From Oscillospiraceae bacterium (GTDB taxonomy: Bacteria; Bacillota; Clostridia; Oscillospirales; Acutalibacteraceae), in the NCBI GenBank assembly GCA_015065425.1, contig SVQH01000025.1:1-47168 (forward strand): a stretch of 47,168 bases of DNA, read 5' to 3'. Positions within the stretch are counted from its first letter, which is position 1. Each line of letters opens with the position of its first letter. The notes beneath the pieces were generated by a model. It had not been told where the DNA came from and searched no databases. It saw only the letters and a list, made by a program, of their open reading frames with translations. Below are positions 7,683 to 15,387 of this stretch, one piece after another. Made by a program: the position numbers and the translations under genes.

Positions 7683-7713
7683 TTTTGGAATGGACTTTGT
7701 CAGCAGTCTGATG
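7683..7713. repeat. 31-bp direct repeat, right copy
   Basis: Identical over 31 bases to 49-79, same orientation. Here the partner arm of the terminator hairpin is absent, so this copy is an orphaned half-terminator, as expected if a recombination event cut through it. Confidence 0.8.
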
Positions 7714-7744
7714 CAAGAATTTGCAGTACATATATTCGGATGTG

Positions 7745-7773
7745 TTGAGTTTTTTTGAAACTTATGATAGACT
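7745..7773 (+). promoter_or_regulatory. Possible promoter of the nitroreductase gene
   Basis: TTGAGT (7745-7750), 17-nt spacer, TAGACT (7768-7773) preceded by TATGA. The match is partial, but this is the best-spaced candidate in the gap before the gene at 7853. Confidence 0.3.
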
Positions 7774-7852
7774 ATAAAGGAAGAAATTCTAATAAAGTAA
7801 AAGAAAGAATTATAATGGGTCAAAATAACAAATAAAAGAAGGATGAAGTTTT

Positions 7853-8623
7853 ATGGCATCTGTTGTAATCGATAAGGAAAAATGTATAGGGTGTTTTAAG
7901 TGTCGGGATGATTGTGTCAGCTATAAGATAAAAGCAGAGGGCAATAAGGCTGTTTTTGTCGGTGATACCTGTCTTGAATGCGGGCATTGTTTTGCTGTTT
8001 GTCCGACAGGGGCAGTTTCTATGCTTTCATATAATACGGATGAATGTAATGAAATTTATGATATCGGAAATTTTGACAGCGATAAGTTTTTACTTGCACT
8101 CAAGAGCCGTCGCAGTATAAGAAAGTATAAAGACACTGATATCAGCGACAAAGATATCAAAAAAATCCTTGAAGCCGGCAGATATGCACCCACAGGAACA
8201 AATTCACAGGATTTTCATTTTACTGTCATAAAAGAGAAGCTGCCTGAACTTGAAAAGAAGGCAGTAGATATTTTCAAAAAGGCTAAAAAAGGTGCGTCGG
8301 CTTTTTCAAAATATCTTGCAGGAATAGACATAGATGATAAGTTTTTCTCAAAAGGTGCACCTGCTGCAATTATTATTTCCGGAAAATCAAAAACAAATGC
8401 CTGCATAGCGGCAACTTACATGGAACTTATGGCTGAAAATCTTGGCTTGGGTGTTCTTTACAGCGGCTTTTTCCTGTCTGCAGCAAAACTCAGTCCGAAA
8501 ATAAAGAAAACCATTGCAGTACCCGGAGAATATACTCCCCATGTATGTTTATTTATCGGTCATCCCGATGTAACTTATTTAAGGTCAGTTCCGAGAAAAG
8601 AAATCAAAGTAAATCATATATAA
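7853..8623 (+). CDS. Nitroreductase-family protein with N-terminal 2[4Fe-4S] ferredoxin domain
   Basis: The 256-aa protein starts with a two-cluster ferredoxin domain: CIGCFKCRDDC near residue 12 and CLECGHCFAVCPTGA near residue 42. The flavin-binding nitroreductase fold follows, with SRRSIRKYKD (about residue 85) and ILEAGRYAPTGTNSQDFHF (about residue 105), both typical FMN-contacting motifs. Such fusions move electrons between iron-sulfur clusters and FMN in anaerobes; the substrate is unknown. The start follows AAGGATGAAG. It is followed one base after its stop by the SGNH hydrolase region, so the two are probably co-transcribed. It is the first core-genome gene right of the island. Confidence 0.85.
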   Translation: MASVVIDKEKCIGCFKCRDDCVSYKIKAEGNKAVFVGDTCLECGHCFAVCPTGAVSMLSYNTDECNEIYDIGNFDSDKFLLALKSRRSIRKYKDTDISDKDIKKILEAGRYAPTGTNSQDFHFTVIKEKLPELEKKAVDIFKKAKKGASAFSKYLAGIDIDDKFFSKGAPAAIIISGKSKTNACIAATYMELMAENLGLGVLYSGFFLSAAKLSPKIKKTIAVPGEYTPHVCLFIGHPDVTYLRSVPRKEIKVNHI

Positions 8624-8639
8624 TGTGAAGAGGTTTTGT

Positions 8640-9821
8640 ATGGAGAAAAAATGGGTGAATATATGGGGACAGGCACATTCTGCTCTTTCGCATTTTTATT
8701 ATCCGTCGTGTCCCAAAACTTACAGGCTGATAATCAATTCTGCCTTGTCAGGCGAAAAAATAAGAATAGAACTCTCAAATGAATTCGCAAAAAATGATGT
8801 TTGTATCGGTGGTATAACCGTCTGTGAATGTAACAAAGACGGAGAGTTTATCGGTGAATATACTGAAATTACATATTTATCAAATACTTCGTTTGCCATA
8901 AAAAAAGGTGAGTCACTTTTCTGTGATGAGGCTGATTTCACTGTTGAGACGGGAAAATATATAGCTGTCAGCATATATGTAGAAAAAGGGGAGCTCAGAA
9001 GCGGAAATCTGCTTGATAATGCCGTTCTTCTGACTGTCAAAGGTGATATGACAAAAACACCGCATATAGAAAATCAGCGGAGAAAAAGAGACAAAGTACG
9101 TGAAGTTGCTGCAGGTATACTTCACATGTATCTTCATAAACCAATACCTCTTGTGCGTTCGGTTCAGGTGCTGAATGCCCAAGGAGCTTCTTCTATAGCA
9201 GTTTTCGGAGATTCTTTGTGTCAGCAGGGCTTTTGGACAAACAGGTTTGAACAGAGAATAAGAGAGACTTATCACGGCAGATATTCCGTTGTCAATAAAT
9301 CAATAATGGGTAACCGTCTGCTTCATGATTTCAGCCCCCGTTTTCCCTGTAAAGGTCTTTTCGGACCGTCGGGAACCAAAAGACTCGAAAGAGATGTTCT
9401 CTCTTATGAAGACACAGAATATGTTATAATCACTCTCGGTACAAACGATTTCCTTCAGCCGGGGTCAATAGCTGCAGCAAAAGGCGATACCGTAACAGCA
9501 TCGCAGGTGTTTGAGGGAATGCTGAAGGTCGCAGATGTTCTGAGAGACCGTGGGATAAAAGTAATCGTTTTTAATCTTCCCATGTTCGGTGAATGCATCG
9601 ATTCTCGACCTCATAAAGAAAAAACTGCCATTGAATATAACAGACTGCTTTCCGAAAACAAAGACAGATTTTACGCTGTTTACGACCAGATGAGCCGTGT
9701 TGTAAATCCCGATAAGCCCAACTGCACAGATAAAAAGTATCTCGGGAAGGATAATCTTCACTATAACAAAGCAGGCGGCGATATTGTTGCAGACGGTATC
9801 GATTTGGATTTGTTTGGCTGA
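8640..9821 (+). CDS. SGNH/GDSL-family hydrolase
   Basis: The 393-aa protein has an N-terminal beta-rich region (about 1-175), then an SGNH hydrolase domain. Block I is AVFGDSLCQQG (Ser nucleophile, about residue 188), block III is VIITLGTNDF (about residue 265), and block V is DNLHYNKAGG near residue 378 supplying the Asp-His pair. The family deacylates carbohydrates, lipids or cell-wall polymers. No signal peptide is seen, so it is probably cytoplasmic. A GTG at 8625 is in frame, but ATG 8640 follows AGAGG at 6 nt and is preferred. Confidence 0.8.
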   Translation: MEKKWVNIWGQAHSALSHFYYPSCPKTYRLIINSALSGEKIRIELSNEFAKNDVCIGGITVCECNKDGEFIGEYTEITYLSNTSFAIKKGESLFCDEADFTVETGKYIAVSIYVEKGELRSGNLLDNAVLLTVKGDMTKTPHIENQRRKRDKVREVAAGILHMYLHKPIPLVRSVQVLNAQGASSIAVFGDSLCQQGFWTNRFEQRIRETYHGRYSVVNKSIMGNRLLHDFSPRFPCKGLFGPSGTKRLERDVLSYEDTEYVIITLGTNDFLQPGSIAAAKGDTVTASQVFEGMLKVADVLRDRGIKVIVFNLPMFGECIDSRPHKEKTAIEYNRLLSENKDRFYAVYDQMSRVVNPDKPNCTDKKYLGKDNLHYNKAGGDIVADGIDLDLFG

Positions 9822-9905
9822 TTTATCGTATCGGGTGTTTATATGTGACATAAATTATTGTGGAAAATTTTGCAGTAAAACGGAAAAACTCAATTAAAAT
9901 AATTT

Positions 9906-9938
9906 ATCCGGGAGCCACTGTCGGTATGGTTCCCGGAT
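9906..9938 (+). terminator. Terminator after the SGNH hydrolase
   Basis: ATCCGGGAGCCA (9906-9917) and TGGTTCCCGGAT (9927-9938) form a 12-bp stem with one wobble and a 9-nt loop, followed by TCTGTTGTTTT. It lies between convergent genes and could serve both. Confidence 0.7.
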
Positions 9939-9977
9939 TCTGTTGTTTTGAGATTATAAAAATGAAAGATGAAAGAA

Positions 9978-11270
9978 TTATTCTGCAATAATCATTCCCG
10001 TACAACCGTTGTCGTTTACCTCGGTTATTCTTACCGGGACTATCTTTCCGCAAAGGTCTGTATCAGATATTGCACTTACCGGAGTGTAGTTTTCCGTATA
10101 TCCTTGCTGAACATGACCTTTCGGTGTTTCAAACAGAACACTTACTGTTTTTCCGATATATGTATCCATAAATTCTTTCCTGATTCTGTCGCATTCATCC
10201 TGAAGTATTGCACATCTTTGATTTTTAATGCTGTTAGGAACTTTATCATCGTAGTTCCATGCTGGTGTGCCTTCTCTCGGAGAAAAGGGGAATACGTGGA
10301 CTTTCATGAAGCCGCATTTTTTTGCAAATTCCACGGTTTCAGAGAAATCCTCGTCAGTCTCTCCGGGAAAACCTGCAATTATATCTGTTGTAAGTGAAAT
10401 GTCGGGGAATGTTGCTTTCAGTTTTTTACACAGAGTATAGTATTCCTCTGCAGTATAATGTCTGTTCATGCGTTTAAGTATTCTGTCACAGCCGCTTTGA
10501 AGTGAAAGATGAAACTGAGGGCAGAATTTTGTTATTGAAGACAGTTTTTTTATTATTTCATCCGTAATATGGTCGGGTTCAAGAGAGCCGAGCCGTATTC
10601 TTTCTATTCCTTCGGTGTTTTCTGCTGTCATCAGTGCATCGGTTATGTCTTTACTGATATCAAAGCCGTAAGATGACAGATTTATTCCTACAAAAACTAT
10701 TTCCTTGTAACCGAGAGAAGCGAGAATACAAACTTCTTTCTGAATGTCTTCTACTGCCCTTGAACGGGAAAAACCGCGGGCTTTGGGAATGGTGCAGTAT
10801 GAACAGTAACGGTTACAGCCGTCCTGTATTTTGATGAATGCCCTTGTGTGTCCTTCAAAATTATCTATGGCACTGCCTTTGTACTTGTCGTGTCTCTGAT
10901 GCTGTACGATGTCTGTTATTGCTTTTTTATCTTTTAAGAAAGAAGAAAGATGCTCTCCAAGATTAATATTAGTGTTATTTCCGAGAATAATGTCTGCTTC
11001 ATTGAGAAGCTTTGCTTCTTCGGGAAATGCCTGAGGATAGCAGCCTGTTAGAACAATAATGCTTTCAGGATGAAGTGTTCTGAATTTTCGTACAGCCTGA
11101 CGGGTCTTTCTGCTGCTTTCTGCCGTAACGGTGCAGGAATTTATAATATAAATATCGGCTTCATTTTTACTGTCAGTGACGGTGTAGCCTTCTTTTATGA
11201 GCATTGACATCATTTCCTGAGATTCATACTGATTTACTTTACATCCCAGTGTATATACAGCAACTTTCAT
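9978..11270 (-). CDS. mtaB: tRNA t6A37 methylthiotransferase MtaB
   Basis: This radical-SAM enzyme adds a methylthio group to N6-threonylcarbamoyladenosine at position 37 of tRNAs reading ANN codons. The 430-aa protein shows the N-terminal UPF0004 domain (VYTLGCKVNQYESQEM, with Cys residues for one 4Fe-4S cluster, further Cys in INSCTVT and LTGCYPQ), the radical-SAM CNRYCSYCTIP motif near residue 152, and a C-terminal TRAM domain. The CKVNQ signature separates MtaB from MiaB. Length is normal. It reads leftward from its own promoter at 11301-11329. Confidence 0.92.
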   Translation of the reverse strand: MKVAVYTLGCKVNQYESQEMMSMLIKEGYTVTDSKNEADIYIINSCTVTAESSRKTRQAVRKFRTLHPESIIVLTGCYPQAFPEEAKLLNEADIILGNNTNINLGEHLSSFLKDKKAITDIVQHQRHDKYKGSAIDNFEGHTRAFIKIQDGCNRYCSYCTIPKARGFSRSRAVEDIQKEVCILASLGYKEIVFVGINLSSYGFDISKDITDALMTAENTEGIERIRLGSLEPDHITDEIIKKLSSITKFCPQFHLSLQSGCDRILKRMNRHYTAEEYYTLCKKLKATFPDISLTTDIIAGFPGETDEDFSETVEFAKKCGFMKVHVFPFSPREGTPAWNYDDKVPNSIKNQRCAILQDECDRIRKEFMDTYIGKTVSVLFETPKGHVQQGYTENYTPVSAISDTDLCGKIVPVRITEVNDNGCTGMIIAE

Positions 11271-11300
11271 GTTCTACCCCTTAACTTGGAATTTAAGACA

Positions 11301-11329
11301 ATTATAATAGTAATTTTCATAATATTCAA
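11301..11329 (-). promoter_or_regulatory. Sigma-A-type promoter of mtaB
   Basis: Minus strand: -35 TTGAAT (11329-11324), 17-nt spacer, -10 TATAAT (11306-11301, perfect). About 30 nt upstream of the mtaB ATG. Confidence 0.65.
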
Positions 11330-11387
11330 TGAAATTTTGCATTATCGGAAATATTTTTACATATCTTGTCTTGAAGGAGGAACTTGT

Positions 11388-12575
11388 ATGAAAAAAATAT
11401 TGTCTTTAATTCTCTCATTATTGCTTATTCTTTGTTTTGTGCCTCGGGGTTCTGCCAATACTGAAAATGAAACGGCAATTCTCAGTGTAAATACGGCTGC
11501 GGAAATTGCCGTAAATGCCAAAGCATATATCCTGATGGACAGAAACACGGGCACGGTTATTGCGGCAAAGAACGAAAATGAACAGCTCTATCCGGCTTCC
11601 GTAACTAAGATAATGACACTTCTTCTTGTTGCAGAGGCAATAGAATGCGGAAAACTTACTCTTGAAATGGAAATAACCTGCAGTGAATCTGCCGCCGAAA
11701 AAGGCGGGTCGCAGATATGGCTCGAGCCGGGTGAAATTATGTGTGTTGACGATCTCTTAAAGGCCGCTGTTGTGTACAGTGCAAATGATGCCTGCTGTCT
11801 TCTCGGTGAGTGTGTTGCAGGGGATGAGACAGCATTCTGCGTTATGATGAATGAAAGGGCAGCTCAGTTAGGTATGAAAAATACTAATTTTGATAATTGT
11901 ACGGGGCTTGATGACGACACTGATACGCATAAAACGACAGCCTACGATATTGCTCTGATGTCAAGAGAATTGCTGAAGCACGATATTATCCGCAATTATA
12001 CTTCAATTTGGATGGATACTCTCAGAAACGGCGAAACTCAGATTGTCAATACCAATAAACTTATGAGAACATATCACGGTGCGACGGGACTTAAAACAGG
12101 GACGACTTCAAAAGCAGGCTGTTGTGTCAGTGCCAGTGCACAAAGAGACGGACTTGAATTAATAGCAGTGGTTTTGGGTGCCGACAACAGCAAAGACCGT
12201 TTTTCAGGTGCCGCCGCTCTTCTTGACTGGGGATTTGCTAATTATGAAATTATGACACTTGAAACACAAGGGACTTATCCTGAAAAAATAAAACTCAATC
12301 ACGGTACAAAGGAAGAAGCGGAAGTAATTGCAGAAAAACCGCCCGAAATACTTGTTAATAAAGGAATCGGTGCAGATGTAACCGTCGAAACCGTTATCCC
12401 CGAAAGTATTGATGCCCCTGTTGAAAAAGGGCAGGAGATAGGTGAACTTATTTTTCGCCACAAGGATACTGTTCTTGCCGAAAGTAAGCTTATGATAAAT
12501 GAGGATACGGAAAAAATGGATATCCCCAACGGGATAAAAGCATTATTCAATTCTATGAGGAAAAACAAAATTTAA
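11388..12575 (+). CDS. D-alanyl-D-alanine carboxypeptidase (PBP5-like, S11 family)
   Basis: This enzyme trims the terminal D-Ala from peptidoglycan stem peptides outside the membrane. The 395-aa protein has a clear signal peptide (MKKILSLILSLLLILCFVPR...) and the three penicillin-binding motifs: S71-V-T-K74, S131-A-N133 and KTG near residue 235. A C-terminal beta domain follows (about 280-395). A C-terminal membrane anchor is not obvious. The frame is open upstream to 11286, but ATG 11388 follows GGAGGAACTTGT and begins the signal peptide. It may correspond to DacF/DacB; which paralogue is uncertain. Confidence 0.9.
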   Translation: MKKILSLILSLLLILCFVPRGSANTENETAILSVNTAAEIAVNAKAYILMDRNTGTVIAAKNENEQLYPASVTKIMTLLLVAEAIECGKLTLEMEITCSESAAEKGGSQIWLEPGEIMCVDDLLKAAVVYSANDACCLLGECVAGDETAFCVMMNERAAQLGMKNTNFDNCTGLDDDTDTHKTTAYDIALMSRELLKHDIIRNYTSIWMDTLRNGETQIVNTNKLMRTYHGATGLKTGTTSKAGCCVSASAQRDGLELIAVVLGADNSKDRFSGAAALLDWGFANYEIMTLETQGTYPEKIKLNHGTKEEAEVIAEKPPEILVNKGIGADVTVETVIPESIDAPVEKGQEIGELIFRHKDTVLAESKLMINEDTEKMDIPNGIKALFNSMRKNKI

Positions 12576-12594
12576 AAAATTTTCCTTAATTATA

Positions 12595-12623
12595 TTGAAA
12601 AATATTCCTTTTTATTGTAGAAT
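12595..12623 (+). promoter_or_regulatory. Sigma-A-type promoter of pgi
   Basis: -35 TTGAAA (12595-12600), 17-nt spacer, -10 TAGAAT (12618-12623). The pgi ATG is about 40 nt downstream behind GCGGAGG. Confidence 0.6.
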
Positions 12624-12661
12624 ATAAAAAATCATATATATAGCGGAGGATTTTTTCTAAA

Positions 12662-14005
12662 ATGTCTTTTAAACTCAACAGCAAATATCTTAGTGGGTTT
12701 GTAAGCAATGAAGATTTGCTCAACATTACTCCCGAGGTATTAAGGGCTCATTCTTTGCTTAATGAAAACAAGGCTCAGGCAGCAGGAAATGATTTTCACG
12801 GATGGATGACTCTTCCCGTCGATTATGATAAGGAAGAATTTGCAAGAATCAAAAAAAGTGCATCGAAAATTATTTCCGATTCCGAAGTTCTTGTTGTCAT
12901 AGGTATAGGCGGCTCCTATCTCGGTGCAAGAGCTGCTATAGAATTTGTCAAATCAAAAAATTACAACATTACCGCAAAAGGTACACCAAAGATATTCTTC
13001 CTCGGAAACAGCATCTCTCCCACGGAGATATCTGAGCTTTATGAAGTGTGTAAAAACTGTGATTTTTCTGTTAATGTTATTTCAAAATCGGGAACTACTA
13101 CCGAGCCTGCAATAGCATTCAGAGTATTCAAAGGGCTTCTTGAAGAAAAGTACGGTGAAAAAGAGGCTGCAGGAAGAATATATGTTACTACAGATAAGGC
13201 AAAAGGAACGCTCAAAGCTCTCTCGGATAAAATGGGATACGAGCAGTTTGTGGTTCCCGATGATGTAGGCGGAAGATTTTCCGTTCTCACGGCAGTAGGA
13301 CTTTTGCCTATAGCATCTGCCGGTATTGATATTGACAGACTTATGGCAGGTGCTGCAGGTGCTGTTGATAAGTATAATGTTCCTGACCTTGAAGCAAATG
13401 ACTGTTATAAATATGCCGCTTTCAGAAACATTCTTCACCGAAATGGAAAGAGTGTTGAAATGATAGTGTCTTATGAACCTGATTTTACTTTGATGAATGA
13501 ATGGTTCAAGCAGCTCTTTGGTGAAAGTGAAGGAAAGGACAACAAAGGCATTTTCCCTGCTTCTGCAATATACTCAACAGACCTTCATTCTCTCGGTCAG
13601 TATGTTCAGGACGGAGAAAGACTTATGTTTGAGACCGTTGTGACATTTGACAGACCTAAAGCTGAATTGGTTATAGGTGAAGATCCCGAGAATGTGGACG
13701 GACTTAATTTCCTTGCAGGAAAAGGTATGTCATACATCAACCGTAAGGCGTTTGAAGGTACTGTTCTTGCTCATACCGATGGCGGTGTTCCCAATATCGT
13801 TATCGAAGCAGAAGCTATGGATGAAGAAAATCTCGGCGAACTTATTTATTTCTTTGAGAAGGCATGTGCTGTTTCAGGTTATGTTCTCGGCGTAAATCCC
13901 TTTGATCAGCCGGGCGTTGAAAGTTACAAAAAGAATATGTTTGCACTTCTCGGAAAACCGGGTTATGAAGAGCTCACAGCAGAGCTTCAGGAACGTTTGA
14001 AATAA
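12662..14005 (+). CDS. pgi: Glucose-6-phosphate isomerase
   Basis: Interconverts glucose 6-phosphate and fructose 6-phosphate in glycolysis. At 447 aa it has the length of the short Firmicutes form. Visible motifs are [17 protein letters not shown] (sugar-phosphate binding, about residue 80), [15 protein letters not shown] (about residue 140), [14 protein letters not shown] (about residue 202) and the C-terminal [20 protein letters not shown], the conserved PGI signature with the catalytic Lys. The start is ATG after GCGGAGG. It has its own promoter. Confidence 0.95.
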   Translation: MSFKLNSKYLSGFVSNEDLLNITPEVLRAHSLLNENKAQAAGNDFHGWMTLPVDYDKEEFARIKKSASKIISDSEVLVVIGIGGSYLGARAAIEFVKSKNYNITAKGTPKIFFLGNSISPTEISELYEVCKNCDFSVNVISKSGTTTEPAIAFRVFKGLLEEKYGEKEAAGRIYVTTDKAKGTLKALSDKMGYEQFVVPDDVGGRFSVLTAVGLLPIASAGIDIDRLMAGAAGAVDKYNVPDLEANDCYKYAAFRNILHRNGKSVEMIVSYEPDFTLMNEWFKQLFGESEGKDNKGIFPASAIYSTDLHSLGQYVQDGERLMFETVVTFDRPKAELVIGEDPENVDGLNFLAGKGMSYINRKAFEGTVLAHTDGGVPNIVIEAEAMDEENLGELIYFFEKACAVSGYVLGVNPFDQPGVESYKKNMFALLGKPGYEELTAELQERLK

Positions 14006-14048
14006 TATTATGATTAATTAAGTATAAAAAGAGAAAGGATTTGATTTT

Positions 14049-14465
14049 ATGGTCAAGCTTCTTATCGGAGGAAAAGGTTCCGGAAAAACAAAAAAACTTA
14101 TTGCAAGTGTAAATGATGCTCTTGAGGCATCAAAGGGTCATGTTGTTTGTGTTGAAAAGGATGACCTTCTCAGATATCAGATAAGCTACAAGGTAAGACT
14201 TCTTGCCGCAAGTAATTACGGCATCAGCGGTTATGATGCATTTTACGGTTTCCTCAGCGGACTTTGTGCAGGAGATCACGATATTACCGACATTCTTATA
14301 GATGCAACACTTAAGATAGGCGGAAGAGATTATGATGAACTTGCTGATTTCCTTGAAAAAGTTTCAAGACTCAGTTCTCTTACCGAAACTCAGTTCACTT
14401 TTACTGTTTCTACAGAAAAAGAAAATCTTCCTGAAAGAATTTTCGATGTTTGTGAAGCTATCTGA
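14049..14465 (+). CDS. Small P-loop protein of unknown function
   Basis: The 138-aa protein begins MVKLLIGGKGSGKTKKLIA, a textbook Walker A loop at residues 7-14, followed by a Rossmann-like start. A possible Walker B is DITDILIDATLK near residue 78, though the acidic pair is not classical. No other family signature is recognised. It is too short for a complete motor ATPase, and a small nucleotide-binding regulator is possible. It lies 43 nt after pgi with its own AGAAAGGA site and may be read through from pgi. Confidence 0.65.
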   Translation: MVKLLIGGKGSGKTKKLIASVNDALEASKGHVVCVEKDDLLRYQISYKVRLLAASNYGISGYDAFYGFLSGLCAGDHDITDILIDATLKIGGRDYDELADFLEKVSRLSSLTETQFTFTVSTEKENLPERIFDVCEAI

Positions 14466-14496
14466 GAGCAGATAAATTAAAATAATCGAAAAAAAA

Positions 14497-14528
14497 GCAG
14501 ATTTCCTGTTGACAAACAGGGAATCTGC
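14497..14528. promoter_or_regulatory. Inverted repeat overlapping the yceD-rpmF promoter
   Basis: GCAGATTTCCTGTT (14497-14510) and AACAGGGAATCTGC (14515-14528) form a 14-bp dyad with one wobble around GACA. The -35 box lies at its centre. It could be an operator. On the minus strand it is followed by TTTTTT, so a leftward terminator is the alternative. As a rightward terminator it lacks a T tract. Confidence 0.55.
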
Positions 14529-14537
14529 CTATATAAT
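14509..14537 (+). promoter_or_regulatory. Perfect-consensus sigma-A promoter of yceD-rpmF
   Basis: TTGACA (14509-14514), exactly 17 nt, TATAAT (14532-14537): both hexamers match consensus at all six positions. Strong expression fits a ribosomal-protein operon. Confidence 0.85.
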
Positions 14538-14592
14538 AATGGTTGCGTTTTGTTTAAGGTATCCCTGTGTATTCGATTAGGAGGCTGTTAAA

Positions 14593-15069
14593 TTGTATCT
14601 TGAACTCGATTCAGTTTTTAATACAGACGGTGAAAGCTTACAGTTTAATTATGATTTTTCTCTTGATGACGAAAATGCAGTGACTCCCGTAACAGTCAGC
14701 GGTTCCGTGTTCAACAAAACGGGGATAGTTCATCTTCAGGCTGAAGCAAAGTTCGATTACTCTGCTTCTTGTGCTAAGTGTAACAAACCTCTGCTTCGTC
14801 ATGCAACCGTACCCGTCCGTCATGTTCTGCTTAATCATGCTGAAAGTGACGACAATGATGAATTCATCATTCTTGACGGAATGCATCTTGAACTTGATGA
14901 ACTTGTCAGTGAAGATATTTTTCTGGCAATTCCCACAAGATTTCTGTGTAAAGATGACTGTAAGGGCTTGTGTAGTATTTGCGGTACTGATCTCAATGAA
15001 TCTCAATGTTCATGTTCAGCACCGTCGGATCCCCGCTGGGATGCACTTAAAGATTTGTTTAATGAATAA
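14593..15069 (+). CDS. yceD: YceD family (DUF177) protein
   Basis: A conserved protein encoded just before rpmF in most bacteria; it has been linked to 23S rRNA processing and ribosome assembly. The 158-aa protein shows the family's CxxC pair SCAKCNKPL near residue 60, the acidic middle with FIILDG and LELDELVSEDIFLAIP, and the C-terminal Cys-rich CKDDCKGLCSICGTDLN. The start is TTG, preceded by AGGAGG with 8-nt spacing; no nearby ATG fits. It is co-transcribed with rpmF 26 nt downstream. Confidence 0.88.
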   Translation: MYLELDSVFNTDGESLQFNYDFSLDDENAVTPVTVSGSVFNKTGIVHLQAEAKFDYSASCAKCNKPLLRHATVPVRHVLLNHAESDDNDEFIILDGMHLELDELVSEDIFLAIPTRFLCKDDCKGLCSICGTDLNESQCSCSAPSDPRWDALKDLFNE

Positions 15070-15095
15070 TTAACCCATATTAGGAGGATATAAAA

Positions 15096-15278
15096 ATGGC
15101 AGTTCCTGCAAGAAGAGTTTCCAAAGCAAGAAGAGATAAGAGACGCAATAATTTGTGGAAGATTTCCGCTCCCGCTATCGAAAAGTGCCCTCAGTGCGGT
15201 GAGTATAAGAGATCACACAGACTTTGCCCTGCTTGCGGCTATTACAATGGCCGTCAGGTAGTTGCTGTCGAAGACTGA
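15096..15278 (+). CDS. rpmF: 50S ribosomal protein L32
   Basis: The 60-aa L32 starts MAVPARRVSKARRDKRR, the standard family opening, and carries the zinc-ribbon form CPQCGEYKRSHRLCPACGYY (four Cys: the C+ zinc-binding paralogue type). A strong TAGGAGG site precedes the ATG. It is the second gene of the yceD-rpmF operon and is followed by a terminator. Confidence 0.96.
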   Translation: MAVPARRVSKARRDKRRNNLWKISAPAIEKCPQCGEYKRSHRLCPACGYYNGRQVVAVED

Positions 15279-15331
15279 TAGTGTTCTTTGTTTCCGCTTT
15301 TTTTGCGGGAAATCTTGTACTTTTATAGCGC

Positions 15332-15363
15332 AGGTGGAGAAGATTTTGCTTCCCCGCCTTTTT
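15332..15363 (+). terminator. Rho-independent terminator of yceD-rpmF
   Basis: AGGTGGAGAAG (15332-15342) and CTTCCCCGCCT (15349-15359) form an 11-bp stem with one mismatch and one wobble, followed by five T residues. A weaker TTTCCGC/GCGGGAAA hairpin lies just upstream near 15291-15312. Confidence 0.7.
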
Positions 15364-15387
15364 GCTGTTTGTTAGGTTGGTGTTTCA

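Larger units (their letters stand above)
7499..7852. other. Gene-free junction between island and chromosome
   Basis: No convincing coding region was seen in these about 350 bases. They hold the ribosome binding site of tnpV, a leftward terminator-like hairpin (7582-7611), the right copy of the 31-bp repeat (7683-7713) and a weak rightward promoter candidate. This is where an attachment or recombination junction would be expected. Confidence 0.6.

Noticed and set aside
7641-7823. 60-codon minus-strand ORF across the island junction
   Set aside because: It spans the 31-bp repeat and non-coding junction, has no ribosome site and no protein-like composition; random open frame.
9969-10397. 142-codon plus-strand ORF opposite mtaB
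   Set aside because: It lies wholly antisense to a clear gene and has Cys/Phe/Ser-rich shadow composition.
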